Below, one piece after another: positions 7,710 through 15,632 of a DNA stretch of 64,000 nucleotides. How positions within the stretch are numbered: position 1 is the first letter of the stretch; each line of letters starts with the position of its first letter. The notes under the pieces were generated by a model that did not search any database, was not told the DNA's origin, and worked only from the letters and a program-made list of their open reading frames with translations. The DNA comes from Bacillus sp. FJAT-47783 (GTDB lineage: Bacteria; Bacillota; Bacilli; Bacillales; Aeribacillaceae): NCBI RefSeq assembly GCF_022808615.1, contig NZ_JAKZKS010000015.1, positions 1 to 64,000 of the forward strand, given 5' to 3'. The position numbers and the translations under genes are program-made.

Positions 7710-7884
7710 ATGACTGAAAAGCATTTGGCGAAGCGAGAAGGCGTGTCAAGACTGAAAGAAGAGGTGTTCTTTCGAATTCCAACAATGATTTGGACGCTTT
7801 ATTCCAATTCTTCTATAAAGCGAAACTCGCCGAAGGTCGGGCTGTAAACTCATTGGAGATAAAAATAATCAAACAATAGTAGTA
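7710..7884 (+). pseudogene. decayed N-terminal fragment, possibly of a tyrosine integrase
   Basis: An ATG at 7710 opens MTEKHLAKREGVSRLKEEVF and continues to FRIP; a shift near 7782-7788 then gives NDLDALFQFFYKAKLAEGR followed by AVNSLEI in the +1/-1 frame before a stop. The second part has the spacing of the core-binding (SAM-like) domain of tyrosine recombinases (phenylalanine-rich helix, then xxGR-xxSLE). It sits next to the tRNA attachment site, where an integrase is expected, and the catalytic domain is absent. The identification rests on pattern and position only. Confidence 0.35.
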
Positions 7885-8058
7885 TTCTTTGATCTATTAA
7901 ATGGTTGAATTTGTATTAATTCCTCTTGACGAAAACCAAGCATTGGAAACGGATGAACAAGCAATGGCGGGATTTTCCCTTCTTTTTATGTTTTGTTTGG
8001 ATGTATTAACCAAGTTATAATTAATTATAGAATATTTAGAATAGGGGCGACTTTACAA

Positions 8059-9243
8059 TTGAAACAAATTATCGGAACAACAATAATTGCGTCATCTTTG
8101 CTATTGTCGGCATGTAGTTCGGACAAAGAATCGAAAATCGAATCGAAAGAAAGCGTTGCACACGCGGTGGAAAACACCGAAAATAATAAATCTAAAAAGG
8201 ATATTGTTGACGAAAAAGCATGGAAGGACGCCACGAAGTTGAACGAAGAAATGAAATACGACTTCTCAACAAATGCGAAGGATTATATTGCGGAAGTGAA
8301 TCGTATATTTCATGATACACCCGACGAAGATTCGAAACTTATTCAATCGGGTCACGACGAAGGGTATTATTACTATTTGGAAGCAATGTCGTTAGATAAT
8401 GGTCTTGACATTATTCAAGTCGAAGGGATTTCGCTTAAAAAGGATTTCGACAACTTACGAAAACTTGTGGGAATAATTATCGAAGAACACGACAATCGGA
8501 CGGCACATATTGACCCCGAAGAATACTGGGAAAACAAACGTGAAGCCTCAAAAGATTGGAAAGCACCAAGCGAAAGAATGATTCAAGCAATCAAATATAC
8601 TAAACAGTTGTTGAACGATGTTGACATTGCAATTAATAATAAAGGTAAGGGAAAAACGTTCGGTGTAGCACATCAAATGGACGGACAAAAGACAATCGAA
8701 CTTGAAACGTTTATTTTTGGTGAAGCGGAGAACGTAACTAAAATTTCGGAACTTGAATACCCTTATAAGGAAATTGCAAAACATATCGCAAATTGGGAAC
8801 TTCCAAGTAAAGGCATTGTTTCTAGTGATAACGATAATATCGTTAGATACGAAAATGGTTATGGATTTATGAAAGATACGGGTTCGCTAATTGAACGAAT
8901 TCATTCGAACACGGACGCACCACAAAAACCAACTACTGAACAATTTATCGGTGTTATCATGGGTCTTGTTTCCGATATTGCGGACAAACCTTCGAATGAA
9001 TTTGACGCCGAAAGCAATTCGGACTTCTTTGTTGACGATATCGAACATAAACTTCGAAGATTGAACGAAATGAAACAGTACACTAACGGGTTTAAACCAC
9101 TAGAAGAATGGATTGACGAAACTTTGATGTTGTTTACTTTTGCAAAGGAATCAAAATACGGTGATAAGCGTTGGGAATTGTACAACAAAGGTATGAAGAA
9201 AGTTGAAAAAATGCAAGATACAATCGAAATTGCACAGTCATAA
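8059..9243 (+). CDS. island lipoprotein of unknown function
   Basis: About 394 residues from TTG 8059, preceded by AGGGGCGA at a 9-bp distance; an upstream ATG at 7993 would add 22 residues without a ribosome site. A short signal ends in a lipobox (SSLLLSAC, lipid Cys18), followed by a Ser/Glu/Lys-rich linker and a mostly helical, strongly charged body with aromatic patches (EGYYYYLEAMS). No catalytic motif is evident. It lies within the tRNA-Val element and is probably surface-anchored. I do not recognise the family. Confidence 0.75.
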   Translation: MKQIIGTTIIASSLLLSACSSDKESKIESKESVAHAVENTENNKSKKDIVDEKAWKDATKLNEEMKYDFSTNAKDYIAEVNRIFHDTPDEDSKLIQSGHDEGYYYYLEAMSLDNGLDIIQVEGISLKKDFDNLRKLVGIIIEEHDNRTAHIDPEEYWENKREASKDWKAPSERMIQAIKYTKQLLNDVDIAINNKGKGKTFGVAHQMDGQKTIELETFIFGEAENVTKISELEYPYKEIAKHIANWELPSKGIVSSDNDNIVRYENGYGFMKDTGSLIERIHSNTDAPQKPTTEQFIGVIMGLVSDIADKPSNEFDAESNSDFFVDDIEHKLRRLNEMKQYTNGFKPLEEWIDETLMLFTFAKESKYGDKRWELYNKGMKKVEKMQDTIEIAQS

Positions 9244-9300
9244 AATAGCGTACTGCTTGGTGCGTTTTTTGCGTTGGAGAACGCAATTAGATTCGGCTTC

Positions 9301-9507
9301 ATGGAATTGGTCGATGGAGTAAATTTCCCTGATGAGTTTACGGAGAATGTAAGGCGATTGATGAATTTTGATGTGAAAAAGTACGGGGATTATATACATT
9401 CTTTACGTATTTTAAGCGATGCGCAAAAAGTATGGCTATTAAATATAATACCTTTTAGAAGAGACACAATTTTAGAATGGGTTGAAAGCGGTGAATCAAC
9501 GTTATGA
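9301..9507 (+). CDS. small protein coupled to the HIRAN gene
   Basis: 68 residues from ATG 9301, or 77 from TTG 9274. Neither start has an ideal ribosome site; GGAG at 9275-9278 is distant. The sequence is acidic-helical with a conserved-looking core (NFPDEFTENVRRLMNFDVKK) and a C-terminal WVESGEST. Its TGA overlaps the ATG of the next gene (ATGA at 9504-9507), so translation is coupled and the two products may act together. Function unknown; a partner or antitoxin role is only a guess from the architecture. Confidence 0.6.
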   Translation: MELVDGVNFPDEFTENVRRLMNFDVKKYGDYIHSLRILSDAQKVWLLNIIPFRRDTILEWVESGESTL

Positions 9508-10250
9508 AAAAAGTGCATACACTATTAGTCGTTTGGCAAGATTTGGAAAGCCGTTTGTATTACCATGTTGGTACACTGTCGTTTAAAGATGGAATATACG
9601 AGTTTTCCTATACCAATTATGAAAACGGTCACCGTACAATTATAGAAGCTATTGAGAAGGGATACATTTTACATCCTGCATTTCCAGAAATAACGAAAAC
9701 TTATCAGTCTAAAAAGCTCTTTCCTGCTTTTGATCGTCGTTTACCGTCTCCAAACCGGTCTGACTACGAAGCTATATTGTCTGACCTTGGATTGAACGAA
9801 AACTGTTCAAAGATGGAGTTATTACAGCAGACACGAGGTCGTTTAGCGAATGATACTTATTCGTTTGAACAACCATTGCGTCTTGAAAGTAATGGGAAGC
9901 TTTATACATCCTTTTTTGTTCACGGAATGCGACACCGTAATTTGCCAATTGAATGGCCTAATTGGTTGACTTTGAACCAACCATTGAAGTTAGTGCAAGA
10001 ACCAACTAATCCGGTTGACCAGAACGCAGTAGGCATATACACTGACAACGGAAAGCAATTAGGGTATGTTCCGGGCTTTTACAGTAAAGCGATTTTTTCT
10101 CTTCTAGAATATGGGGCAAAGCCACAAGTTATAGTGAATTATATTAATGAAAAGTCTACCCCTAATTGGTGGCTTAAGGTTGATTTTGAGTGTGGATTGC
10201 CTTCATTTGAGAGTAAGGACTCTAGAGAAGTCTTATTGTTAACAAAATAA
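9504..10250 (+). CDS. HIRAN-domain protein with HipA-N-like front
   Basis: 248 residues. The C-terminal part (about 130-220) fits a HIRAN domain: FVHGMRHR, LKLVQEPTNPVDQNAVGIY, then GKQLGYVPGFYS. HIRAN domains bind DNA ends or damaged DNA, often in nucleases and helicases. The first 100 residues resemble the N1 domain of HipA-type kinases (VGTLSFKDGIYEFSY, then LFPAFDRRLPSPNRSDYEAI), but no kinase domain follows. It is coupled to the preceding 68-residue gene inside the tRNA-Val element. The HIRAN call is fairly firm; the HipA-N likeness is by eye. Role inferred as DNA-related or toxin/defence-like, unproven. Confidence 0.7.
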   Translation: MKKVHTLLVVWQDLESRLYYHVGTLSFKDGIYEFSYTNYENGHRTIIEAIEKGYILHPAFPEITKTYQSKKLFPAFDRRLPSPNRSDYEAILSDLGLNENCSKMELLQQTRGRLANDTYSFEQPLRLESNGKLYTSFFVHGMRHRNLPIEWPNWLTLNQPLKLVQEPTNPVDQNAVGIYTDNGKQLGYVPGFYSKAIFSLLEYGAKPQVIVNYINEKSTPNWWLKVDFECGLPSFESKDSREVLLLTK

Positions 10251-10261
10251 ATTGTTCGGCC

Positions 10262-10320
10262 AAAACGGTAATCCAGTATCTGGGGAACTAGATGCGAATG
10301 GATTACGGTTTTGTTTTTGT
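10262..10320 (+). terminator. terminator of the island gene pair
   Basis: AAAACGGTAATCCA pairs with TGGATTACGGTTTT, followed by GTTTTTG. A strong stem with a 23-nt loop, 11 bp after the HIRAN stop. Confidence 0.88.
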
Positions 10321-10430
10321 TCATTTTCATAACAATTTTTTTGCAAGAGTCAAGTAATTAATTTATTTGATTATGATGTTTAAGACTTATTTACATGAGA
10401 GATTACTCCATTTTATTTTACAGATCAAAA

Positions 10431-10473
10431 TTGACTAGGTGGAGGTCGCTAGTTCGAGCCCAGTCGGAATCAT
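10431..10473 (+). repeat. right attachment repeat (partial tRNA-Val copy)
   Basis: Matches 7511-7553 over 43 bp with three mismatches (ttgacTAggt for ttgacAGggt, and ctA for ctG). The upstream half of a tRNA is missing, so this is not a working tRNA. It marks the right border of a 2.9-kb insertion. Confidence 0.85.
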
Positions 10474-10479
10474 TACTTA

Positions 10480-10525
10480 GGACGAACCATTGATTGATAT
10501 TATTAAATGGTTCGTCCTTTTTGTT
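10480..10525 (+). terminator. probable original terminator of tRNA-Val
   Basis: GGACGAACCATT pairs with AAATGGTTCGTCC and is followed by TTTTTG. It lies seven bases after the right attachment repeat, which is where the tRNA terminator would sit if the insertion were removed. Confidence 0.85.
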
Positions 10526-10750
10526 TGGATAGGATTTCAAGTGAACTAAATAACAATTGAGATAGGTGTCATCCATATCACAAATGAAGTCACGAAACTT
10601 TCCTTGGAAATTATAATGAGGTGGTTACTGTTGAAAGGATTAATTTAAAATTATTTCTAGTAAAAAACTACTAGAATTCTTTTAAAAAATAAGTATAATT
10701 GTATGGAGGTTCCAATTTTCACATAAATAGTATTACGAGGAGGATTATGC
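10526..10750. promoter_or_regulatory. upstream region of the lipoprotein pair with an 8-bp inverted repeat
   Basis: TTCTAGTA at 10655-10662 and TACTAGAA at 10669-10676 form a perfect inverted repeat, a possible operator. It sits just upstream of TATAAT (10694-10699), which is about 57 bp before the ATG at 10751. No good -35 box is visible. Confidence 0.4.
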
Positions 10751-11371
10751 ATGAGAAGATTTACCTACATACTTTGTACTCTACTTATCACTTTTCTTGC
10801 AGCTTGTTCAAATAATGATCAAGAGAATAATGCTAGTAAAGGTGAAAAATCTGAGCAACATACAGAAGATCAAACTGTTGATGTTGAAAAAGGTCTATTA
10901 AATGTAGAAATTACATTGCCAGCTTCAATGTTTGAGGGCGAAGATATAGACGCTGCTATTGCAGATGCGAAAGAAGAGGGAATTACCGATGTCACGAAAA
11001 ATGACGACGGCTCTCTTACGTATAAAATGTCTAAAGCAAAGCATAAAGAAATGATGAAAGAATTAGAAACAAGTATGAATGAAACAATTGAAGAAACAAT
11101 AAATAGTGAAGATTATGTATCAATCAAGGATATTACTCATAATCATTCATTTTCGGAATTTACTCTAGAGGTGGACAAAGGGAAATATGAGAATAGTTTT
11201 GATGGTTTTGCTGCATTGGGCTTAGGTATGCAAGGAATGATGTACCAGCTCTTTAATGGTGTTGATCCAGATAATTATAAAGTAACCATATTTTTAAAAG
11301 ACGAAGCTACCCAAGAAATATTTGACCAAATTGTTTATCCAGATGATTTGGAGGAAGAAGAAAAAGAATAA
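10751..11371 (+). CDS. lipoprotein, unknown function (first of a pair)
   Basis: 206 residues with a signal peptide ending in LAAC (lipid Cys19). A charged linker follows, then a domain with alternating strands (LLNVEITLPASMFEG, NDDGSLTYKMSKAKH) and an acidic tail (DDLEEEEKE). The start is well defined by ACGAGGAGGA. It is followed after 33 bp by a second lipoprotein gene with its own ribosome site, so both are probably expressed as an operon and displayed on the outer face of the membrane. Family not recognised. Confidence 0.85.
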   Translation: MRRFTYILCTLLITFLAACSNNDQENNASKGEKSEQHTEDQTVDVEKGLLNVEITLPASMFEGEDIDAAIADAKEEGITDVTKNDDGSLTYKMSKAKHKEMMKELETSMNETIEETINSEDYVSIKDITHNHSFSEFTLEVDKGKYENSFDGFAALGLGMQGMMYQLFNGVDPDNYKVTIFLKDEATQEIFDQIVYPDDLEEEEKE

Positions 11372-11404
11372 CAAATACACTAAAAAATATGAGGAGGAAG
11401 GAAC

Positions 11405-12049
11405 ATGAAAACTACTCGAAACAAAATACTTAACCTACTTTTCTTTGGGTTATTGAGCATCGTTTTACTTGGAGGATGTGGTCAAGATACAAAAGATATT
11501 ACGGTAAAAGAAGATGCAAATCAACAACAAGATGCTGATACTCCAGAAGAAACGGAGAAAAAAGAAGAGCCAGAATCTAAACTAGGTTCTCGATCTAATC
11601 CTGTACCATTCCAGGCAACAGCTACAGTGGATGACGAATTATATAATGATGAAGGTGAGTCCTTCCCTATAAAGTTTGATTTAACGGTAGTAGAAGTGAT
11701 TCGCGGTGATGATGCATATCAAAAATTAAAATCTATGAATGAGTTTAATGAACCTGCTCCAGAAGGGTATGAGTGGGTTTTAGCGAAAACAAAAGTAAAA
11801 TTTGTAGAATCTGAAACAGAAGACTTGCCATTTCATATTGATGGAATTATAAATTTCACAATGGTAAGTGAAAGCGGAGATATTTATAGCGGTGATATAA
11901 CTGGGACTACTGAACCTGATTTTAGTTTTGAAATGTACGTAGGAAGTGAAAAAGAAGGTTATATTTCTGGTTTAGTGAAAACAGGAGAAGAGGCACAACT
12001 TCGTTATGAAGAATTACTAGGGGGACATGTTTTCTTTAACTTGCAATAA
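11405..12049 (+). CDS. lipoprotein with DUF4352-like domain
   Basis: 214 residues. The signal peptide ends in LLGGC (lipid Cys25), followed by an acidic Gln/Glu linker. The folded part contains GSRSNPVPFQ, then a stretch of the type PAPEGYEWVLAKTKVKF, the pattern of DUF4352-like immunoglobulin-fold extracellular domains (beta strands, 'EGYEYV.V..KV'). Ribosome site GAGGAGGAA. It is second in a two-lipoprotein operon. Function unknown. Confidence 0.82.
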   Translation: MKTTRNKILNLLFFGLLSIVLLGGCGQDTKDITVKEDANQQQDADTPEETEKKEEPESKLGSRSNPVPFQATATVDDELYNDEGESFPIKFDLTVVEVIRGDDAYQKLKSMNEFNEPAPEGYEWVLAKTKVKFVESETEDLPFHIDGIINFTMVSESGDIYSGDITGTTEPDFSFEMYVGSEKEGYISGLVKTGEEAQLRYEELLGGHVFFNLQ

Positions 12050-12082
12050 TCTAACCTTACTAAGAAAAATAATATCAACAAA

Positions 12083-12213
12083 AGGTCTGTCCGAAAAGTA
12101 GTATTTACGCCCCAAAATCTAAAAAGGTAGACCTAAAGAATGTTGAGGTTTCAGCATTTTTTAGGTCTTAATTTTTGGAGTATTTTATCCTAGTATGGAC
12201 TTTTTAGACAGCT
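12083..12213. repeat. long imperfect inverted repeat (hairpin element)
   Basis: The outer arms GTCTGTCCGAAAAGT and ACTTTTTAGACAG, middle CCCCAAAA against TTTTTGGAG, and inner AGACCTAAAGAATG against GCATTTTTTAGGTCT form one nested hairpin of about 130 bp. Shorter hairpins of similar outer sequence act as terminators at 20512 and 55489. It may terminate the lipoprotein operon or be a miniature inverted-repeat element. It directly abuts dispersed repeat copy C. Confidence 0.55.
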
Positions 12214-12220
12214 CTTTTAT

Positions 12221-12312
12221 CCAACTCTTAACGGGAGTAAGACCCCCACATCCTGTGGGTCACAAGTGCCTTTAGGACATCCTGTCGAAAAAAAACTACT
12301 GAATGAAGTTTC
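12221..12312 (+). repeat. dispersed structured repeat, copy C
   Basis: TTTAT (12216-12220) then CCAACTCTTAACGGG at the left and CTGAATGAAGTTT at the right, both as in copy A. The centre is shortened but keeps the CACATCCTGTGGGTCACAA block, matching CCACGTCCTGTGGGTTACAA in copy A. It overlaps the start of the spacer before the minus-strand peroxiredoxin-like gene stop. Confidence 0.55.
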
Positions 12313-12315
12313 CCT

Positions 12316-12819
12316 TTATTTTAAATTCTTCCCAATATACTGCACAATTTTTCTTAACTCTGTTGCAGATGGTCTTCCGAATGGGCTTGTTTGTTTTTGT
12401 TGATAAAGTAATTTTCCTTTTTCATCAACTAAGAAGTAAGCCGGTTCCCCATGCACTCCATGGTCTTCATACGGTGCATTTTCACTATGATAAAATACGT
12501 CAAATGACTTTAGAGCTTCTAGATTCTCATCAGATAAAACCGGAAAGGAAAACTGATGATCTTCTACCATTTTTTTAAGGTTGCTTAATGTGTCTGTAGA
12601 AATAGTTATTAAATGAACGTTCTTGCTCTCAAAAAATCCTTTATTTTCTTCTAAATCTTTTAAATCTTGGACACAAACAGGGCACCATGCACCTCTAAAA
12701 AAGATAATGAGATGCCATTTTGAATGCTCTTTTTGATGTGATTCAAAAGAAAATTCATTTCCTGAAGCAGAAGGTAGAGTAAAGTTTGGGATTTTATCTC
12801 CGAGCAAAAATTTTGACAT
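12316..12819 (-). CDS. AhpC/TSA-type thioredoxin-fold protein
   Basis: 167 residues. Thioredoxin fold of the peroxiredoxin/redoxin group, predicted cytosolic because no signal peptide is seen. The active site FFRGAWCPVC (Cys46, Cys49) has the peroxiredoxin position for Cys46 plus a CxxC resolving cysteine, followed by ITISTDTLSNLKKM and the family's C-terminal GEPAYFLVDEKG. It probably reduces peroxides or disulfides with thioredoxin. The start is ATG with AAGGAGGAAA upstream. It is monocistronic and convergent with the lipoprotein pair. Confidence 0.88.
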   Translation of the reverse strand: MSKFLLGDKIPNFTLPSASGNEFSFESHQKEHSKWHLIIFFRGAWCPVCVQDLKDLEENKGFFESKNVHLITISTDTLSNLKKMVEDHQFSFPVLSDENLEALKSFDVFYHSENAPYEDHGVHGEPAYFLVDEKGKLLYQQKQTSPFGRPSATELRKIVQYIGKNLK

Positions 12820-13116
12820 GGGTATTTCCTCCTTATATTACAGAGAATCATTTATTTTGTAGTAGTACACTTTTTATATTATCGTGGTTTAGAAATTTTA
12901 TATGTAAGGTAAATTACATTTTAAAAAATGTTGACCGTATCAATATTGCTAGTTCATAACATTGAGCATACGGTGTGTGTGAAACATCCGATGAAAAAAC
13001 TTTTTTAAAAGAAGGAGAGGAAATCTCAATTACGCTTACTTACATAAAAGTGTATATTTGTTATGATGGAATTAGAATTTTTCTTCTAAACTAATAACAA
13101 CTGAAGGAGGGACTTT
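12820..13116. other. divergent spacer between the redoxin and nitrilase genes
   Basis: About 300 bp holding the start regions of both genes. TATGAT near 13061 could be a -10 box for the nitrilase gene, but I see no clear -35 box or operator. Confidence 0.3.
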
Positions 13117-13974
13117 ATGAAACTAAGAGTCTCAGCTGTTCAATACCATCTTCATACAATACAATCCTTTCATGAATTTGCTAATCAAGTAGAACATTAT
13201 GTGAAAACTGCAGAGGAATTTGAGGCGGATTTTGTTTTATTCCCGGAATTTTTCACGACGCAGCTTATGTCCATAGGGAATACTCAAGGGCAATCACTTT
13301 CCATACAAGATTTACCTGATTTTACAGAGCAGTATCGCTCCTTATTTATAGATCTTGCCAAGAAAACAAAGATTCATATTATTGGGGGTACGCATGTCAT
13401 TCGGAAAGGTGAGAGGTTATATAATGTAGCTCATTTGTTCTATCCGGATGGGACAGTTAAAGAGCAAGCAAAGCTTCATATGACCCCAACGGAAGTGAAT
13501 GAATGGAATATGACGCCAGGTGATAGCATAGAGGTGTTTGAGACGGAAAAAGGTACGATCGCCATGTTAACTTGTTATGATATTGAATTCCCGGAAATCG
13601 TCCGAATGGTGAAGGCAAAAGGGGCGGATGTTATTTTTTGCCCATCTTGTACCGATGATCGTCATGGGTTTCACCGCGTTCGTTACACGAGCCATGCAAG
13701 AGCGGTAGAAAATCAAGTATATGTCGTTGGTACGGGTACAGTAGGGTCACTCCCTACCGTTGATTTTATGCGAGCAAATTTCGGTCAAGCAGTAGTGATT
13801 ACGCCAAATGATATTCCATTTCCTCCTCGAGGTATTTTAGTAGAAGGGGAAATCAACAATGATATGATTGTGACAGCTGATCTCGATTTAGACTTGTTAT
13901 ATAAAGTTCGTGAGCGTGGTTCAGTTACAACGTGGCGTGATCGCCGTATTGATCTTTATCCTGATTGGAAATAA
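13117..13974 (+). CDS. nitrilase-superfamily carbon-nitrogen hydrolase
   Basis: 285 residues. A cytosolic amidase-type enzyme with the full catalytic triad of the superfamily: Glu44 in LFPEFF, Lys119 in KLHMTPTE and Cys153 in LTCYDIEFPE. It hydrolyses a C-N bond in an unidentified amide or nitrile. Ribosome site GAAGGAGGG. A GNAT acetyltransferase gene follows after 27 bp. In B. subtilis and others, YhcX fuses a GNAT domain and a nitrilase domain in one chain; here the two activities are encoded separately and in the opposite order. Substrate unknown. Confidence 0.9.
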   Translation: MKLRVSAVQYHLHTIQSFHEFANQVEHYVKTAEEFEADFVLFPEFFTTQLMSIGNTQGQSLSIQDLPDFTEQYRSLFIDLAKKTKIHIIGGTHVIRKGERLYNVAHLFYPDGTVKEQAKLHMTPTEVNEWNMTPGDSIEVFETEKGTIAMLTCYDIEFPEIVRMVKAKGADVIFCPSCTDDRHGFHRVRYTSHARAVENQVYVVGTGTVGSLPTVDFMRANFGQAVVITPNDIPFPPRGILVEGEINNDMIVTADLDLDLLYKVRERGSVTTWRDRRIDLYPDWK

Positions 13975-14001
13975 GACGATTCCATTCGACAAGGTGGTGC
14001 G

Positions 14002-14691
14002 ATGATGTATCGAAAGGAATTTTACGTTTTTGACAAGGATCGGCCAATCCCGGCATTGATTCGAAATTATGAAGAAAAGGACTTTTCTGGATTAATCCAC
14101 ATTCAGCAAGAGAGTTTTCCTCCACCATTCCCGTCTGAATTATGGTGGAATACGGAACAGTTGAAAAACCATGTTACGTTGTTTCCAGAAGGAGCGTTAT
14201 GTGTTGAAGTTGACGGTGAGCTAGCCGGATCGATAACTGGTTTATTGGTTGATTTTGACCCAAATCATCCAGAGCATACATGGGAAGAGATTACAGATAA
14301 TGGTTATATACGAAATCATAATCCAAATGGCAATACGTTATATGTTGTCGATATTTGTGTTCGTCCATCCTATCGAACATTTGGGTTGGGTAAATGGTTA
14401 ATGTTTGCCATGTATGACGTCGTTATTCATAAAGGGTTGGTGCGGTTACTAGGTGGAGGCAGAATGCCAGGGTACTGTAAAAAAGCAAATGAAATGACGC
14501 CGCAACAATATTTAGATTCGGTTGTAAAAGGCGACTTAAAAGATCCTGTCATTACCTTCCTTCTTCGCTGCGGCCGCATGCCTGTTCAAGTGGTAGCGAA
14601 CTATTTAGAGGATGAAGAATCGTGTAATTACGGGACATTAATGGAGTGGAAAAATCCTTTTTATCATTTCCCGACTAAGGAATGTAACTAG
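14002..14691 (+). CDS. GNAT N-acetyltransferase (partner of the nitrilase)
   Basis: 229 residues. The GNAT core is visible: NTLYVVDICVRPSYRTFGLG (acyl-CoA binding; the R-x-x-x-G-x-G/A-like loop is RTFGLGKWL) and later beta strands with GGGRMPGY. It is longer than a minimal GNAT because of an unassigned C-terminal third. Ribosome site AAGGTGG precedes tandem ATGs at 14002 and 14005. It lies 27 bp after the nitrilase gene, and the pair probably modifies and then hydrolyses (or the reverse) one small amide-bearing molecule. Confidence 0.85.
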   Translation: MMYRKEFYVFDKDRPIPALIRNYEEKDFSGLIHIQQESFPPPFPSELWWNTEQLKNHVTLFPEGALCVEVDGELAGSITGLLVDFDPNHPEHTWEEITDNGYIRNHNPNGNTLYVVDICVRPSYRTFGLGKWLMFAMYDVVIHKGLVRLLGGGRMPGYCKKANEMTPQQYLDSVVKGDLKDPVITFLLRCGRMPVQVVANYLEDEESCNYGTLMEWKNPFYHFPTKECN

Positions 14692-14821
14692 AAGAAAAGA
14701 TGACTGTGTCGTGTTAGACTTTAAGATACAATAGAATGGGTCAAAACATACGAAGGAAAAGATATTGGAAAAGGGTACAGTAAGTAGTACGGGGTAGATA
14801 AGGTTTAGGTTATTAAAGAGC

Positions 14822-15031
14822 TTGATTTCGGAGAAGAAGCAGAATGTTCAACTCGAAATTGAGGCAAAGGGAACGATACAAAAGTATGAAAAATGTGTGG
14901 ATCAATCATTTTTATGTATCGCCGGATATACATCAAACGGTGCTCCATATGGTTTTACTCGAGAAGTAATAAGCGAAAAGAAACGTTATATTTCAAAAGA
15001 TGATGAATTTCCATTCTTTCTAAGGAGTTAA
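14822..15031 (+). CDS. small conserved-looking protein before the RQC gene
   Basis: 69 residues from TTG 14822; there is no clear Shine-Dalgarno sequence, so the start is uncertain. It has a KKQNVQLEIEAKGTIQKY front and a core IAGYTSNGAPYGFTRE that looks like short Bacillus proteins of the 'GYT..GAPYG.TWEE' type. It ends seven bases before the next gene, so the two may be co-transcribed. No function can be given; it could be a truncated relative. Confidence 0.5.
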   Translation: MISEKKQNVQLEIEAKGTIQKYEKCVDQSFLCIAGYTSNGAPYGFTREVISEKKRYISKDDEFPFFLRS

Positions 15032-15038
15032 CAGAAAC

Positions 15039-15611
15039 ATGGCAAGGAAACGAAGAGTAAAAGTACATTTGAACAAAGGTGATGTTCGATCATTATCAAG
15101 AGATGAGATAAAAGCGATTTTACGGGCGGCAGATGATTTGATCGCAGTTGGCGGACGAGCATTACTTGCTAAAATCTTAAAAGGTTCTAAAGATAAAAAA
15201 GTGTTGGAGTTGAAATTGAACGAGAATCCAAAGTATGGTTACTATCAACATTTAACGATTGATCAAATTCAACACCGAATTGATTGGATGATTTTGAGTG
15301 ATTACTTAGAAATTGAATATAGCGGTCGTCTACCTGTAATCGTCTTTTCCGAAAAGGGTTGGGAAATTGAGCGAGATCAATACGCAGATGAACTACTAGC
15401 GGAATGGCAACAGTGGGTTAACCAAAATGTCAAGCCATTAAGTATGGAATACTTAAAGGATCGAAATCGTGGCATGATGTTGTTGTTTTTAGAAAAAGTG
15501 AAGGAAACGAAAAATCAAGCATTTATCCCTTTTTTAAAGCAGTGGGAAAAAATCGAATATAAAAAGATGAAGCAAGCCATTCGCGATGTGATTCAAGAAT
15601 TAGATGAATAA
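15039..15611 (+). CDS. RQC-minor-type DNA-binding protein
   Basis: 190 residues. The N-terminal two thirds resemble the winged-helix RQC domain of RecQ helicases found as a stand-alone protein in bacilli: an LSRDEIKAILRAADDLIAV helix, GGRALLAKILKGSKDKK, NPKYGYYQHLTIDQIQHRID and a beta wing. The rest is helical and charged. No helicase motifs are present. It probably binds structured or damaged DNA. The start has only a weak ribosome site (TAAGGAG at about 15021-15027). Confidence 0.72.
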   Translation: MARKRRVKVHLNKGDVRSLSRDEIKAILRAADDLIAVGGRALLAKILKGSKDKKVLELKLNENPKYGYYQHLTIDQIQHRIDWMILSDYLEIEYSGRLPVIVFSEKGWEIERDQYADELLAEWQQWVNQNVKPLSMEYLKDRNRGMMLLFLEKVKETKNQAFIPFLKQWEKIEYKKMKQAIRDVIQELDE

Positions 15612-15632
15612 TACGGAAATAGAGCGGATCAT

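Noticed and set aside
10431-10473. Second tRNA-Val gene
   Set aside because: Only the 3' half is present; the acceptor 5' strand, D-arm and half of the anticodon stem are missing. It is an attachment-site duplicate.
12303-12578. 91-codon plus-strand frame over the redoxin gene
   Set aside because: Antisense to a well-supported gene with active-site CPVC motif; no ribosome site and it overlaps repeat copy C.
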